In this document: positions 1-8,768 of the stretch, piece after piece
How the letters are laid out: every line of letters starts with the position of its first letter
Numbering within the stretch: the stretch's first letter is position 1
Notes under the pieces: generated by a model
Seen by the model: only the letters and a program-made list of their open reading frames with translations
What the model was told of the DNA's origin: nothing
Databases searched by the model: none
Program-made: the position numbers and the translations under genes
From: Bacteroidota bacterium
Lineage (GTDB): Bacteria > Bacteroidota > Bacteroidia > Chitinophagales > Chitinophagaceae
Assembly: GCA_018266555.1 (NCBI GenBank)
Contig: JAFEAF010000018.1
Coordinates: forward strand, 1 to 64,000
Reading direction: 5' to 3'
DNA length: 64,000 nt

Positions 1-28
1 CTTCTATATCCTGTTTTAATTGATCCAT
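1..28 (-). CDS. possible 5' end of a gene cut by the window edge
   Basis: After the stop of the efflux permease, the minus strand has an ATG at 28-26 followed by an open frame (MDQLKQDIE) to the window edge. The same frame is open for about 15 codons upstream of that ATG, so the true start is uncertain. It would be the next gene of the minus-strand efflux group. Nine codons are too few to name a family, so this is only a marker that coding sequence probably continues outside the window. Confidence 0.22.
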
Positions 29-88
29 CGGCCAAAGATATGAAACAGGAAGATTGTTTCTTGAATCGTATTACATGTTTGACAATAG

Positions 89-3000
89 TTAGTTCTTGTA
101 TAAAATTCTCAGCATGGATGGCAAGACGATCAGCAACAAGGGAAGAGCAAAGATGAATCCACCAATGACGGATATGGCCAAAGGTTGGTGCAACTGGGCG
201 CCGGTTCCAATACCCAGCGCTAATGGCATCAATGCGATAATAGCTCCCAGCGCTGTCATGAGTTTTGGGCGCAACCGGGTGGAAATAGCATAAATAATAG
301 ACTCATCAACGTTATTGGTGCTTCTCATTGTTTCTCTGAATTGCAAAAATGTGAAAATGGCATTTTCTCCAATGATGCCTACAATCATAATCAGTCCGGT
401 GTAGCTGCCAACATTCAAAGGCGTATGGGTAAAATATAATGCCAGATAGCTTCCTGAAATACCAAGTGCTGCAATTATAATGATCAGGAATGCCACCCTG
501 AATTGCCGGAATAAAAAAAGTATGACAGCAAATACCAGTAAACCTGCGGTGATCAGTATCATTAAGAGTTCTGCAAAAGATTGTTGTTGCTCCTTGTAAT
601 CGCCTCCGTATTCAATATGATAACCCTTAGGCAAATTAACCTGAGCATTTACATTTTTCTGAATGTCTTTTATAACGCTTCCCAGGTCCCGGTTTTCCAG
701 TCTTGCGGTAATCACTCCCATAGACTGCAGGTTTTCTCTTTGTATTTCTGCATCGCCGGGATTGATCTGCACCGATGCTAATTCCGTAATGGGTTTTAAT
801 TTTCCATTGGGTAAAAATATCTGCAACTTATCAATTTCTGCTACACTTAATTTCCTGCTATCCGGATACACAATACGTATATTGGTCAATTGTTCTTTTT
901 CTAAAATGGCACCAACAATATTTCCCTGCAACGATGTTTGCAATTGATATTGCAGGTTTGCCGGCGTAATTCCAAACTGGGCCAGCTTTACAAAATCGGG
1001 TTCAATACTTACTGACGGCCCTGCAATGACGATTCCGTCAAAAACATCAGCGGCGCCTTTTACATTAGAAACAATAGCGGCAACCTGTTTGGATAATTCC
1101 TGCAACTCTTTTTTATCATTACCAAATACTTTTACTTCGATTGGTTGTACTGATGTCATCAGGTCTCCGAGCATATCGCCGATGACCTGCCCGAAATCAA
1201 TTCGCAATGCCGGTTGGGTAGATTCAATTTTTTGGCGAATGTCTGAAATCACCTCCTCTGTTGTCCGGGTTCTTTTCTTTTTCAATTGAATCAGGTAATC
1301 GCCGGTGTTAGGCTCTGTGATAAAAAACCCCATTTGTGTCCCTGTTCGCCTGGAGTATGCTTCTACTTCCGGAACACTGACTATGATCTTTTCTGCCTCA
1401 TGCAGCATGCGGTCAGTTTCTTCCAGCGAAGTACCTGGTGGCGAAACATAATCCAATACGATACTTCCTTCGTCCATCGCCGGCAAAAAACCGGTTTCAA
1501 GTCTTGGTACTATAAAATAAATGGACCACCCCAATACGGCAACGATAATAAAACTCAGGTATGGCCTGTGGATAAAAAATGAAACCCATCGCTGGCTTCT
1601 GACCTTATGAACTTTGACAGTTTTTTTCTTTGCTGAATTATTTGTTTGTTTTTTTGTCAGTAGTAAATAAATAACCGGCAGGCAGATCCATGTTACAAAA
1701 AAGGAGCAAACTAAAGTGATGATCATGGCGTTTGTCATAACCTTGAAATAAGCGCCGGCAACACCGCTCATTAAAACAAAAGGAAAGAAAATTACAATGG
1801 TGCTCAAAGAGGAACCTACCATAGCGGGTAATAAATAGTGAATGGCCTTATGAACCAAAGAACCGGAAGGCTCTTCGGGATTTTCTTCATGCGTTCGATG
1901 GATCTGCTCAACAACCACAATGGCATCGTCAATAATCAACCCGATGGCAGCAGCAATGGCGCCAAGTGTCATAATATTAAAACTGTAACCGAGTGCATAA
2001 AACATAATGAGCGTTAACCCCAGTGTAACAGGTATGGTGATCAAAACAGTGGTGCTGGCTTTTAATGATCGCAAAAAGAGTATGGCCACAAAAATGGCCA
2101 GCAGCAATCCGATCCATAAACTGTCACTTACACTTTTGATGGAATCTTTTACAAAATCAGCCTGGTTATAATAGGGTTTCACTGTTACATCGTCGGGAAG
2201 GATATTTTTCAGTTCTTTAATTTTTTGTTCCATAGAACCGGAAAGTTGCACCAGGTTGGCGTTCGGTTGTTTAATGATGGCAATCAGTAATGCATCATGC
2301 CCATTTGCATTGATCTTGATATACTCCACTGCTTCTTTTACTTCTACATCAGCAACATCTTTTAGCCGGACGATCCTCTTACCATCATTAGTGATTATAA
2401 TATTCTGCAAATCTTCTTTGGAATGTACCGTTGCATCAGTAACGGTGAGATATAAAAAACGGTAATCTGTCAGAAACCCGTTAGAGCGGATAAAATTGGT
2501 TTGACTAAGAGCCGTTGTAATAAGATCCGGGGTAATGGCAAGGGCACTCATCTTTTGGCGATCCAGTTGCAACCAGAATTCTTTTTGCTTGCCGCCAATA
2601 ATCCGCACTTCAGAAACACCATCAACCTGTGATAAAAATGGCTTGATTGTATATAATGCAAGCTGTTTTAATTCAATTGGTGTTTTCGAATGGCTTTCCA
2701 ATGTATACCCCATCACCGGCAAAATGGATGGATTCATTTTTTCTACCGTGATCTGCAGATCGGATGGCAGGTCATTCCTGATTTCAGCAATTTTAGATTC
2801 TATTCGTTGCTTACTGAGGTCCACATTGGCTTTCCAGTTAATAAACGCAGATATTTCACAACTGCCCCGGCTTGTAGTGCTTCGGATATCTTGAAGGTCT
2901 GGAATTTGTTTGATGGCATTTTCCAAAGGCTTGGTTGCGTATACCATCATTTTATTTACAGGCTGCAAGCTGCCTTCGGCGATGATTTTTATTTTGGGAA

Positions 3001-3118
3001 AAGTGATTTCCGGAAACAAAGATGTTTGCAGCTTGCTATATGCAAAAAGGCCCCCGCCAATAATGAGTACCAGCAATACCGCAACCGGGTTTTTATGTGA
3101 ATGAAAAAAATGTTTCAT
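89..3118 (-). CDS. RND-family efflux transporter permease
   Basis: This 1009-residue inner-membrane pump has the RND layout: a first transmembrane helix at about residues 13-30, a large periplasmic loop, a helix bundle at about 330-480, a second periplasmic loop and a final helix bundle. The proton-relay pair of adjacent aspartates in transmembrane helix 4 is visible at about D397-D398 (GLIIDDAIVVVE), which resembles AcrB-type pumps more than CzcA-type metal pumps. It uses the proton gradient to export small molecules through the adaptor and TolC-like channel encoded just upstream. Only 4 bases separate it from the adaptor gene, so the genes are almost certainly cotranscribed. The substrate cannot be read from the sequence. 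Confidence 0.93.
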   Translation of the reverse strand: MKHFFHSHKNPVAVLLVLIIGGGLFAYSKLQTSLFPEITFPKIKIIAEGSLQPVNKMMVYATKPLENAIKQIPDLQDIRSTTSRGSCEISAFINWKANVDLSKQRIESKIAEIRNDLPSDLQITVEKMNPSILPVMGYTLESHSKTPIELKQLALYTIKPFLSQVDGVSEVRIIGGKQKEFWLQLDRQKMSALAITPDLITTALSQTNFIRSNGFLTDYRFLYLTVTDATVHSKEDLQNIIITNDGKRIVRLKDVADVEVKEAVEYIKINANGHDALLIAIIKQPNANLVQLSGSMEQKIKELKNILPDDVTVKPYYNQADFVKDSIKSVSDSLWIGLLLAIFVAILFLRSLKASTTVLITIPVTLGLTLIMFYALGYSFNIMTLGAIAAAIGLIIDDAIVVVEQIHRTHEENPEEPSGSLVHKAIHYLLPAMVGSSLSTIVIFFPFVLMSGVAGAYFKVMTNAMIITLVCSFFVTWICLPVIYLLLTKKQTNNSAKKKTVKVHKVRSQRWVSFFIHRPYLSFIIVAVLGWSIYFIVPRLETGFLPAMDEGSIVLDYVSPPGTSLEETDRMLHEAEKIIVSVPEVEAYSRRTGTQMGFFITEPNTGDYLIQLKKKRTRTTEEVISDIRQKIESTQPALRIDFGQVIGDMLGDLMTSVQPIEVKVFGNDKKELQELSKQVAAIVSNVKGAADVFDGIVIAGPSVSIEPDFVKLAQFGITPANLQYQLQTSLQGNIVGAILEKEQLTNIRIVYPDSRKLSVAEIDKLQIFLPNGKLKPITELASVQINPGDAEIQRENLQSMGVITARLENRDLGSVIKDIQKNVNAQVNLPKGYHIEYGGDYKEQQQSFAELLMILITAGLLVFAVILFLFRQFRVAFLIIIIAALGISGSYLALYFTHTPLNVGSYTGLIMIVGIIGENAIFTFLQFRETMRSTNNVDESIIYAISTRLRPKLMTALGAIIALMPLALGIGTGAQLHQPLAISVIGGFIFALPLLLIVLPSMLRILYKN

Positions 3119-3122
3119 GAAT

Positions 3123-4040
3123 TTACTGTTGAACGATTTTAACTTTTGCCGTATCCGCTAATCCGTAGTTACCGGTAATTATAATTTTATCACTGGGTAA
3201 AAACGAAGGGGAAAGAATTTCAACCTGGTCGCCTGTTTCAATCCCTTTGGTTACGGGAACCTTTACCGCTGTAATGCTGTCAATCATTTTCATAACCCAG
3301 AATTGTGATTGTGTTTCGTCAGTAAGCAACGCTGATTTGGGTAATGAGCTTGTGCTGTTTTTTTCTGATTTAACTACTTTCACCCTGGCAATCAAATTTT
3401 CAGGAAGAAAATGCGGCGCATTAACTTTCAGAATTATTTTTTGAGTCTGAGAGGCTGCATCCATGTTCGGCATAGTTCCGCTTATTATCCCGTTAAGTTT
3501 TTCACCATCCGGTAAAATCATATCCAATGATTTTTTATTCATCACAAATGGCCGTAGCTCATAAGGCATATCTAATAAAAAAACAAAACTTCTCGTGTCA
3601 GTGATCACGGCCAGGGGTTCCCCCTCCTGAACATAATCGCCTGCCTGGTGATTGATCTGTGAAATAAAACCACCCGCCACAGCAGGAATTTTATTGACAC
3701 CTGAAAATTTGAATGTAGAATCCAGGATTGAAATAGTGTTGCCGATGCTCTCCGCTTCTTTTGTTTTAATCGAAAATAAAATTTCTCCTTTGGAAACAGG
3801 CTGGTTCAATTGAACATGAGCTGCCTGGATATAGCCGGTGATATTTGCTTTCACGTCCCATTTTTGAAGAAACGTTGAAGTAGCATTCAGTTCTACATAG
3901 TCTTCCATCGGCTCATGGCTGATGTCAGTCACTGTAACCGGAGTCTGAACTTCTGTTTTTGTTTCTTCATCCTGGTTAGATTCTTTGCTGTTACAGCAAA
4001 TCAAAAAAAGTAGCGGGATGTAAAAAAGATATTTTTTCAT
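3123..4040 (-). CDS. RND efflux periplasmic adaptor (membrane fusion protein), lipoprotein
   Basis: A 305-residue adaptor that links the permease to the outer-membrane channel. The N-terminus is a lipoprotein signal with the lipobox cysteine at residue 15 or 16 (LLFLICC), so it is probably anchored by lipid in the periplasm. A biotinyl/lipoyl-like half-motif (NQPVSKGEILF) and the later beta-barrel and membrane-proximal regions are recognisable. It is shorter than many AcrA proteins, and the alpha-helical hairpin appears short. It lies between the TolC-like gene (10-base gap) and the permease (4-base gap) in one minus-strand operon. Confidence 0.9.
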   Translation of the reverse strand: MKKYLFYIPLLFLICCNSKESNQDEETKTEVQTPVTVTDISHEPMEDYVELNATSTFLQKWDVKANITGYIQAAHVQLNQPVSKGEILFSIKTKEAESIGNTISILDSTFKFSGVNKIPAVAGGFISQINHQAGDYVQEGEPLAVITDTRSFVFLLDMPYELRPFVMNKKSLDMILPDGEKLNGIISGTMPNMDAASQTQKIILKVNAPHFLPENLIARVKVVKSEKNSTSSLPKSALLTDETQSQFWVMKMIDSITAVKVPVTKGIETGDQVEILSPSFLPSDKIIITGNYGLADTAKVKIVQQ

Positions 4041-4050
4041 GAATCATGAT

Positions 4051-5286
4051 TTATCTGTTCCAGTAATTGATCTGGTTGATGATTTGCAAACGGTTAATAT
4101 TATTTTGAGTAACCAGGTTTTTTGCATTCAGATAATTGTTTAGTGCGAGAATATAATCGGCGATCTTAACTTCTCCTGTTTCAAGCAATTTTTCATTCAC
4201 TTTTATCAAACTTTCCGAATATTTCAGTTCGTCATTAATGTCGGAGATCAATCCTTCCGTTGCTTTTAATTGCTGCGTTAACTGTGCTATCTGCTGATTA
4301 TATTGATTTACAAAAAAAGATTGATATTGCTGCCTGGTTCTTTCTGCAATGGCAATCTTGCTGTATTGAATCTTCTTTTGTTTGCCATCATAGATCGGTA
4401 CTGAAGCGCTGATCCCGAAACTGGTTCCAAAATTTTTGTAAGCCCGGTATGCTAACGTGGAATTAAATCCTGCATCTGCAAATACATTGAACTTAGGTTT
4501 ATAATTCATATCCACCAGCATTTTATTGTTAACCAGTTTCAGGCTGTCAATTTCAAATTGTTTAAAAAAAAGGGAATGTTCCATGCCCGGTAAAGGACTG
4601 AGTTGTAAGTTCGGATTTTTTAATTCCACACTGGAAGTATCCGTGATACCGCAGAGATAATTCAATGTGGCAAAATCATTTTGAAATTGGATCGCCTGTT
4701 GTTTGATCAATAAACGTTGTTGCTGAATGGTAACCAGGAAAGCCAGGTAATCTGCCTGGCGGTACACATTTTGTTGGGTCAGTTTTTTTAAAACAGTTTC
4801 TTCTTTGGTTAAAAACGAATCAATACCTTTTAAAAAATTCAACTGCATCAGGTTGCCATACGCAGTAATATACTGGGAAGTTATTGTTCTCCGGATATCC
4901 TGTTCTGAAATACCCGATGCATTGCTTATAGATTGACGTTGCAGCCTCAGGCTTTCAAATTGAGTTTCCAGGTTCTTTTTATTAGGAATGGTTTTGTTTA
5001 CTCCTGCGAGGGCACTAAATGTTCCCCCGTTAGTAATGGCGCCATCATAACCAATACCTTTTATCACTGGTGCGTAGGAATTAAAACTGCTTGCGGTGAC
5101 CTGGGGTTTATAGGAAGCTCGTATCAACAGGCTATCGGTATATACAGAAGCTGCCTGGTTAGTATAATCTTTTATCAATGGGCTGTTGGCCACAGCCCTG
5201 CTGATAAAATAATCCAGTGTATTATTTTGTGAAAACGAAATAATAGCAACATTCATGAAAAAAAGTATGCCGGTAATTTTTTTCAT
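4051..5286 (-). CDS. TolC-family outer-membrane efflux protein
   Basis: A 411-residue protein with an N-terminal signal peptide (about residues 1-19, ending FSQ) and two long stretches of alternating helical and beta-barrel sequence typical of outer-membrane efflux proteins. The repeated Q- and L-rich coiled-coil stretches form the periplasmic tunnel in this family. It is the exit duct for the RND pump encoded immediately downstream. It is rather short compared with E. coli TolC, which is common for Bacteroidota members. Confidence 0.9.
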   Translation of the reverse strand: MKKITGILFFMNVAIISFSQNNTLDYFISRAVANSPLIKDYTNQAASVYTDSLLIRASYKPQVTASSFNSYAPVIKGIGYDGAITNGGTFSALAGVNKTIPNKKNLETQFESLRLQRQSISNASGISEQDIRRTITSQYITAYGNLMQLNFLKGIDSFLTKEETVLKKLTQQNVYRQADYLAFLVTIQQQRLLIKQQAIQFQNDFATLNYLCGITDTSSVELKNPNLQLSPLPGMEHSLFFKQFEIDSLKLVNNKMLVDMNYKPKFNVFADAGFNSTLAYRAYKNFGTSFGISASVPIYDGKQKKIQYSKIAIAERTRQQYQSFFVNQYNQQIAQLTQQLKATEGLISDINDELKYSESLIKVNEKLLETGEVKIADYILALNNYLNAKNLVTQNNINRLQIINQINYWNR

Positions 5287-5317
5287 TTTTTATTTTTTAT
5301 TTCAACAGTCAAATCAA

Positions 5318-6325
5318 TTATTGGCTCACTACTAAGACCTGGAAAGTTCCCGGAATTATTTTTGGCCTTTGCTTTGGCTGATTGGGATCGGCTGCTTCAA
5401 AATCCGCTGTGGGCAGATAAATGAAATGTGTCAACGGATCTACGGCTATGGTTCTTGCGCCTCTTTTGGTGGGAACATTTGCAACCAGGTCAAATTGTTC
5501 TGATGTGGTTTCATGATATACCGTTAAAATACCTTCACCGTTAGAGGCAAAAATATTTTTAGTACCCGGATCGAATGCTGCACCATCACAACCATCACCT
5601 ATAGGCAATGTTTGTATGAGCTTGCCATTGGTGGCATCCACTACAGCCATTAATTTATTACCACAACCGGCAAACAGGCGATTTGTTTTATTGTCAATTG
5701 CCAGGCCTGATGGTTCTTCTGCAGGTTTGATAGGCCACGTATTGATAACTTTCCTGGTTTTTATATCAATTTCCTGGATCTCGCTTTTATTTTCAATGTT
5801 TACATAAATTTTTCCGGCATCATTGGAGACGGCTGTTTCCGGTTTGCCATCAACTGCAATGCTGTCAATAAGTTTATAATTTACCGGGTCAATGATTGAT
5901 AAATTTTTTCCACGGCCATTGCAGGTAATGATCGTTTTGGAAAAAGGTTCATACATGATCGCATCCGGGTTCTGGCCTGCGGGTATTTGAGTAATGACCT
6001 GGTTGGTTTTAATATCAAACACGGTGACGTTATTGATACGTCCGTTGCTGGTAAATCCTTTTCCATGTTCTTTATCAAAAGCGATTCCGTGAACACCGGT
6101 AGTATTTTCAATCACACCGATAGAATCACCGGTAGTGGCATCCAGGATGTTTACTTGTGTGCCATGAGAAACATAAAGCCGGTTATTGTCCGGACCTACT
6201 GCAATGTAATCCCAGCCGCCGGCGCTGGCGATGTGAAAGGTTTTGATAATTTGAAATTCTTTTTGGGCATATAACTGAACCGCAAGAGCGAACGAAAGCG
6301 TTAATATAAAAATTGACTTTTTCAT
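5318..6325 (-). CDS. exported YncE-family beta-propeller protein
   Basis: A 335-residue protein with a signal peptide (about 1-20, ending LYAQ) followed by about seven repeats of roughly 40 residues containing YVSHG-, GIAFD- and DGAAFDP-like blades, as in YncE/PQQ-type seven-bladed propellers. It ends 31 bases before the TolC-like gene and is on the same strand, so it probably leads the efflux operon. The family has no agreed biochemical role; binding of a substrate or a protein partner is usual for such propellers. No catalytic motif is visible. A terminator-like hairpin at 6365-6394 separates it from the gene before it. Confidence 0.8.
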   Translation of the reverse strand: MKKSIFILTLSFALAVQLYAQKEFQIIKTFHIASAGGWDYIAVGPDNNRLYVSHGTQVNILDATTGDSIGVIENTTGVHGIAFDKEHGKGFTSNGRINNVTVFDIKTNQVITQIPAGQNPDAIMYEPFSKTIITCNGRGKNLSIIDPVNYKLIDSIAVDGKPETAVSNDAGKIYVNIENKSEIQEIDIKTRKVINTWPIKPAEEPSGLAIDNKTNRLFAGCGNKLMAVVDATNGKLIQTLPIGDGCDGAAFDPGTKNIFASNGEGILTVYHETTSEQFDLVANVPTKRGARTIAVDPLTHFIYLPTADFEAADPNQPKQRPKIIPGTFQVLVVSQ

Positions 6326-6344
6326 ATAAGTGTATTTGAATTGT

Positions 6345-6394
6345 TTAATTTTTTTTTAAAAATTGTAAGCACCTGCTGAGAGGCAGATGCTTAC
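6345..6394 (-). terminator. rho-independent terminator after the PepSY-like gene
   Basis: An inverted repeat with outer arms GTAAGCA and TGCTTAC and inner arms CTGC and GCAG lies at 6365-6394. On the minus strand it is followed by AATTTTTAAAAAAAAAT. It begins 10 bases after the stop codon of the gene at 6405-6827 and precedes the propeller/efflux operon, so it separates two transcription units. Confidence 0.75.
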
Positions 6395-6404
6395 ACTAGG
6401 GAAT

Positions 6405-6827
6405 TTACTTAACAAAAGTACCGTCAGGATTTAATTCTATTTCCTTCTTTTTCCCATGAATTTTAATAACAGTTTCATAGATTATTTTCCCGCCGGGCTT
6501 TTCTGTTTTTTCTGCTTTTAATATAGGAATGCCGGGGTACTTTGTTTTTATGGCGTTGCTGACAGCATCGGGCAGATCCGAAACCGGAATGCTGCTTTCC
6601 GTTTCCACCCAGCTACCGTCCAATTTAAAATTAGCTGATACAGACAGGCCATTCATTTTAAATTCCGCTTCATATTCTTTTGCATTTTCTTTTCCCCATT
6701 TTACATCAGTTGCATTCGGGAATTTTTCGGCAAATGCTTTTTTAGCGGCATCGGTAACTTTTATCTGGCAATATGCTGAACCTGCTGTTATAATAACAGC
6801 AATGCACACAATAATTACTTTTTTCAT
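6405..6827 (-). CDS. exported PepSY-like protein
   Basis: This 140-residue protein has a signal peptide (about residues 1-20, ending AYC) followed by two copies of a PepSY-like/DUF2874 unit. Each unit has the pattern of an AFAEKFPNATDVKW-type helix and strand followed by a beta hairpin rich in K, E and G. Such small periplasmic proteins are common in Bacteroidota and are often listed as putative beta-lactamase-inhibitor-like proteins on structural grounds. No enzymatic residues are visible. A terminator follows the gene. Confidence 0.75.
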   Translation of the reverse strand: MKKVIIVCIAVIITAGSAYCQIKVTDAAKKAFAEKFPNATDVKWGKENAKEYEAEFKMNGLSVSANFKLDGSWVETESSIPVSDLPDAVSNAIKTKYPGIPILKAEKTEKPGGKIIYETVIKIHGKKKEIELNPDGTFVK

Positions 6828-6896
6828 TGTATTTGAAGTTAAAATATTTATAAATGAAATTATTCACGGAATAAATTTCCGTGTTATGAAAATACA

Positions 6897-7319
6897 CTAT
6901 GCTCCGGGATTGAATGCAGGTGGATGAAAAACAGGATCATGAAAATCGAAGGAGAACATATTTTCCCTGAAATTACAGGTGGGTTTTTTGCTAATGTGAG
7001 GAATGCTTTGCACTTTTATCACCAAACGATTGCAATCAAAAAAGCCGGCTTGCAGCTGCATGGTTTGCAATGGCTGTTGATTATTGATCGGTAGTTTTTG
7101 AGGGATGGCATCATCATCCTCATCTTCGGGATCGAACAACTGACCAATACAAAGTAGTTTTGTAAAAATAAATTCGCTCAGATTCAGGTCTGGATCTTTT
7201 TGTTGTTGCTGGTCATACACTTTTTTCATAGAACCATTATCATCAAAATTGGCATAGGGCATGATGATAGTGCTGAAAAAAAATGATAAGGACAATATAA
7301 TTGCAAACCCCTTTTTCAC
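6897..7319 (-). CDS. exported protein of unknown function
   Basis: I do not recognise this gene. It encodes about 140 residues: an N-terminal hydrophobic signal (KKGFAIILSLSFFFSTII), an acidic stretch (DPEDEDDDA) and a proline- and phenylalanine-rich tail. I chose the GTG at 7319-7317, just before KKGFAI, because it gives a normal signal peptide; a TTG at 7328 is an alternative. It is followed at 69 bases by the PepSY-like gene on the same strand and is divergent from the ureohydrolase-like gene. It resembles the small lineage-restricted exported proteins seen in Chitinophagaceae. Confidence 0.6.
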   Translation of the reverse strand: MKKGFAIILSLSFFFSTIIMPYANFDDNGSMKKVYDQQQQKDPDLNLSEFIFTKLLCIGQLFDPEDEDDDAIPQKLPINNQQPLQTMQLQAGFFDCNRLVIKVQSIPHISKKPTCNFRENMFSFDFHDPVFHPPAFNPGA

Positions 7320-7374
7320 TGCAACCAAGGTACGAAGAAAATCTTATATGCGGCACTTTGCTGTATCTTTTGTG

Positions 7375-7382
7375 TAAGTTTG
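7375..7382 (+). promoter_or_regulatory. candidate Bacteroidota -7 box for the ureohydrolase-like gene
   Basis: TAAGTTTG matches TAnnTTTG exactly and lies 16 bases before the ATG at 7399. A TTTG at 7357-7360 could be the -33 element, although the 14-base spacing is short. The resulting leader would be only about 10 bases. Confidence 0.4.
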
Positions 7383-7398
7383 CCTTCAAAATTCACGG

Positions 7399-8535
7399 AT
7401 GTCTGATTATTTGAATATTTCTGATTTTCTTTCTCCAATCAATATCCATGAGATTTCTCATGATGAACCTTATAAAGATGGGCAAATAGGATATATAATT
7501 TCTACATACCAGGAAGAATTTCCTGATCTGGATGAAACCCAGGTGGTGTTCGTTGGATGCGGCGAACAGCGGGGCAGTGGGTTAATTCATGGGCTAAGTA
7601 ATGCCCCGGATTTGATTCGCCGCCAGTTTTATTCTTTATACTACTGGCACCAGGATGTTAAGATTGCTGATATCGGAAATATAAAAACAGGATCGCTTTA
7701 TACAGATTCTTATGCGGCTTTGAAAACAGTGGTTCACGAACTGATTAATGATGGGAAAACGGTGATCATTCTTGGAGGATCGCATGACCTCACACTGGCG
7801 CAATACAATGCTTATGCAGAAAATAAAAAGACCATTGAAGCTTCCTGTGTGGATGCGTTGATTGATCTCGATCTTGGATCTCCTTTTCACCATGAGAATT
7901 TTTTAATGGAAATGCTTACCGCTGAACCAAACTATGTTCGGCATTACAATCATATCGGGTTTCAGAGTTATTATGTGCATCCCCGGATGCTGGAAACGAT
8001 GGATAAACTGCGATTCGATTGTTACCGGGTAGGAAGTGTAAAAGAAAATATTGATGAAATGGAACCGGTGATCCGAAACAGCAATCTTTTCAGTTTTGAT
8101 ATTTCAGCAATAGCACATGCGTATGCGCCTGCCAGTTCTGCTTCGCCAAACGGACTCAACGGTGAAGAAGCCTGTGTGCTGATGCGTTATGCCGGCATGA
8201 GCCCGAATGTAAACAGCATCGGTATTTACGGTTACGATACGCAGCATGATAAAGATGACCTAACAGCAAAACAGATTGCTCACATGCTTTGGTATGTGCT
8301 TGATGGAAGAAGCCGTGGCCGCAGGGAAGCATCGCTGGATGAAAAAGAATCTTTCAATGAGTATCATACTGCTTTCGCAGAAGTGGAAACTACATTCTTG
8401 CAAAGTCGCAAAACAGGACGCTGGTGGATGCAATTGCCAGATAAAAGATTTATTGCCTGCAGCTATAAGGATTATTTATTAGCAAGCAGCAATGAAATTC
8501 CGGAGAGATGGCTGAGGGCGCAGGAGAGAGGATAA
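7399..8535 (+). CDS. formimidoylglutamase/arginase-family (ureohydrolase) protein
   Basis: A 378-residue protein with the ureohydrolase fold signature GGSHD at about residues 126-130. Family members hydrolyse guanidino compounds such as formimidoylglutamate with a two-manganese centre. Here the other ligand motifs are altered: the usual DAHxD appears as DLDLG (about 156-160), and the usual SxDxD appears as SFDIS (about 233-237), so at least one His and one Asp ligand are missing. Similar altered motifs are, as far as I recall, typical of the Bacteroidota branch annotated as formimidoylglutamase, so activity is uncertain. No hut genes flank it; the nearest neighbour on this strand starts 233 bases downstream. 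Confidence 0.8.
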   Translation: MSDYLNISDFLSPINIHEISHDEPYKDGQIGYIISTYQEEFPDLDETQVVFVGCGEQRGSGLIHGLSNAPDLIRRQFYSLYYWHQDVKIADIGNIKTGSLYTDSYAALKTVVHELINDGKTVIILGGSHDLTLAQYNAYAENKKTIEASCVDALIDLDLGSPFHHENFLMEMLTAEPNYVRHYNHIGFQSYYVHPRMLETMDKLRFDCYRVGSVKENIDEMEPVIRNSNLFSFDISAIAHAYAPASSASPNGLNGEEACVLMRYAGMSPNVNSIGIYGYDTQHDKDDLTAKQIAHMLWYVLDGRSRGRREASLDEKESFNEYHTAFAEVETTFLQSRKTGRWWMQLPDKRFIACSYKDYLLASSNEIPERWLRAQERG

Positions 8536-8768
8536 TGCCCCCCGTCCCCCCGTTGAGGGAACTTAGGTTGAATGTTCTTTGTTTGTTTATTTGAAATCAT
8601 TTCACAGTGAATGGATATTAATTTTTCGTAATACTGTATCATCTTACCCGAAGTCATATTTCAAATAATATGAAAACGATTTGCATGTTTCGAATAAATA
8701 AATCTTCAACTCTCCCATTGGCGAGAAATGAATTTTCAAAATAAAAACTATATCCGGGGGCTATTACT
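8536..8768 (+). other. intergenic stretch with C-runs and a small palindrome
   Basis: This gap holds no ORF that I can support. It begins with two C6 runs followed by TTGAGGGA. At 8711-8726 it contains TCTCCCATTGGCGAGA, an imperfect palindrome closely resembling a segment inside carB at 46552-46567. No clear -7 box was seen before the oxidoreductase gene. Confidence 0.5.
8711..8726. repeat. short palindrome, intergenic copy of a carB-internal element
   Basis: TCTCCCATTGGCGAGA compares with TCTCCCTTGGCGGAGA at 46552-46567 in the carB linker: same length, same TCTCCC and AGA ends, and a TTGGCG core shifted by one base. Both are imperfect palindromes. Two copies, one in a gene and one outside, suggest a small dispersed element. 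Confidence 0.45.
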
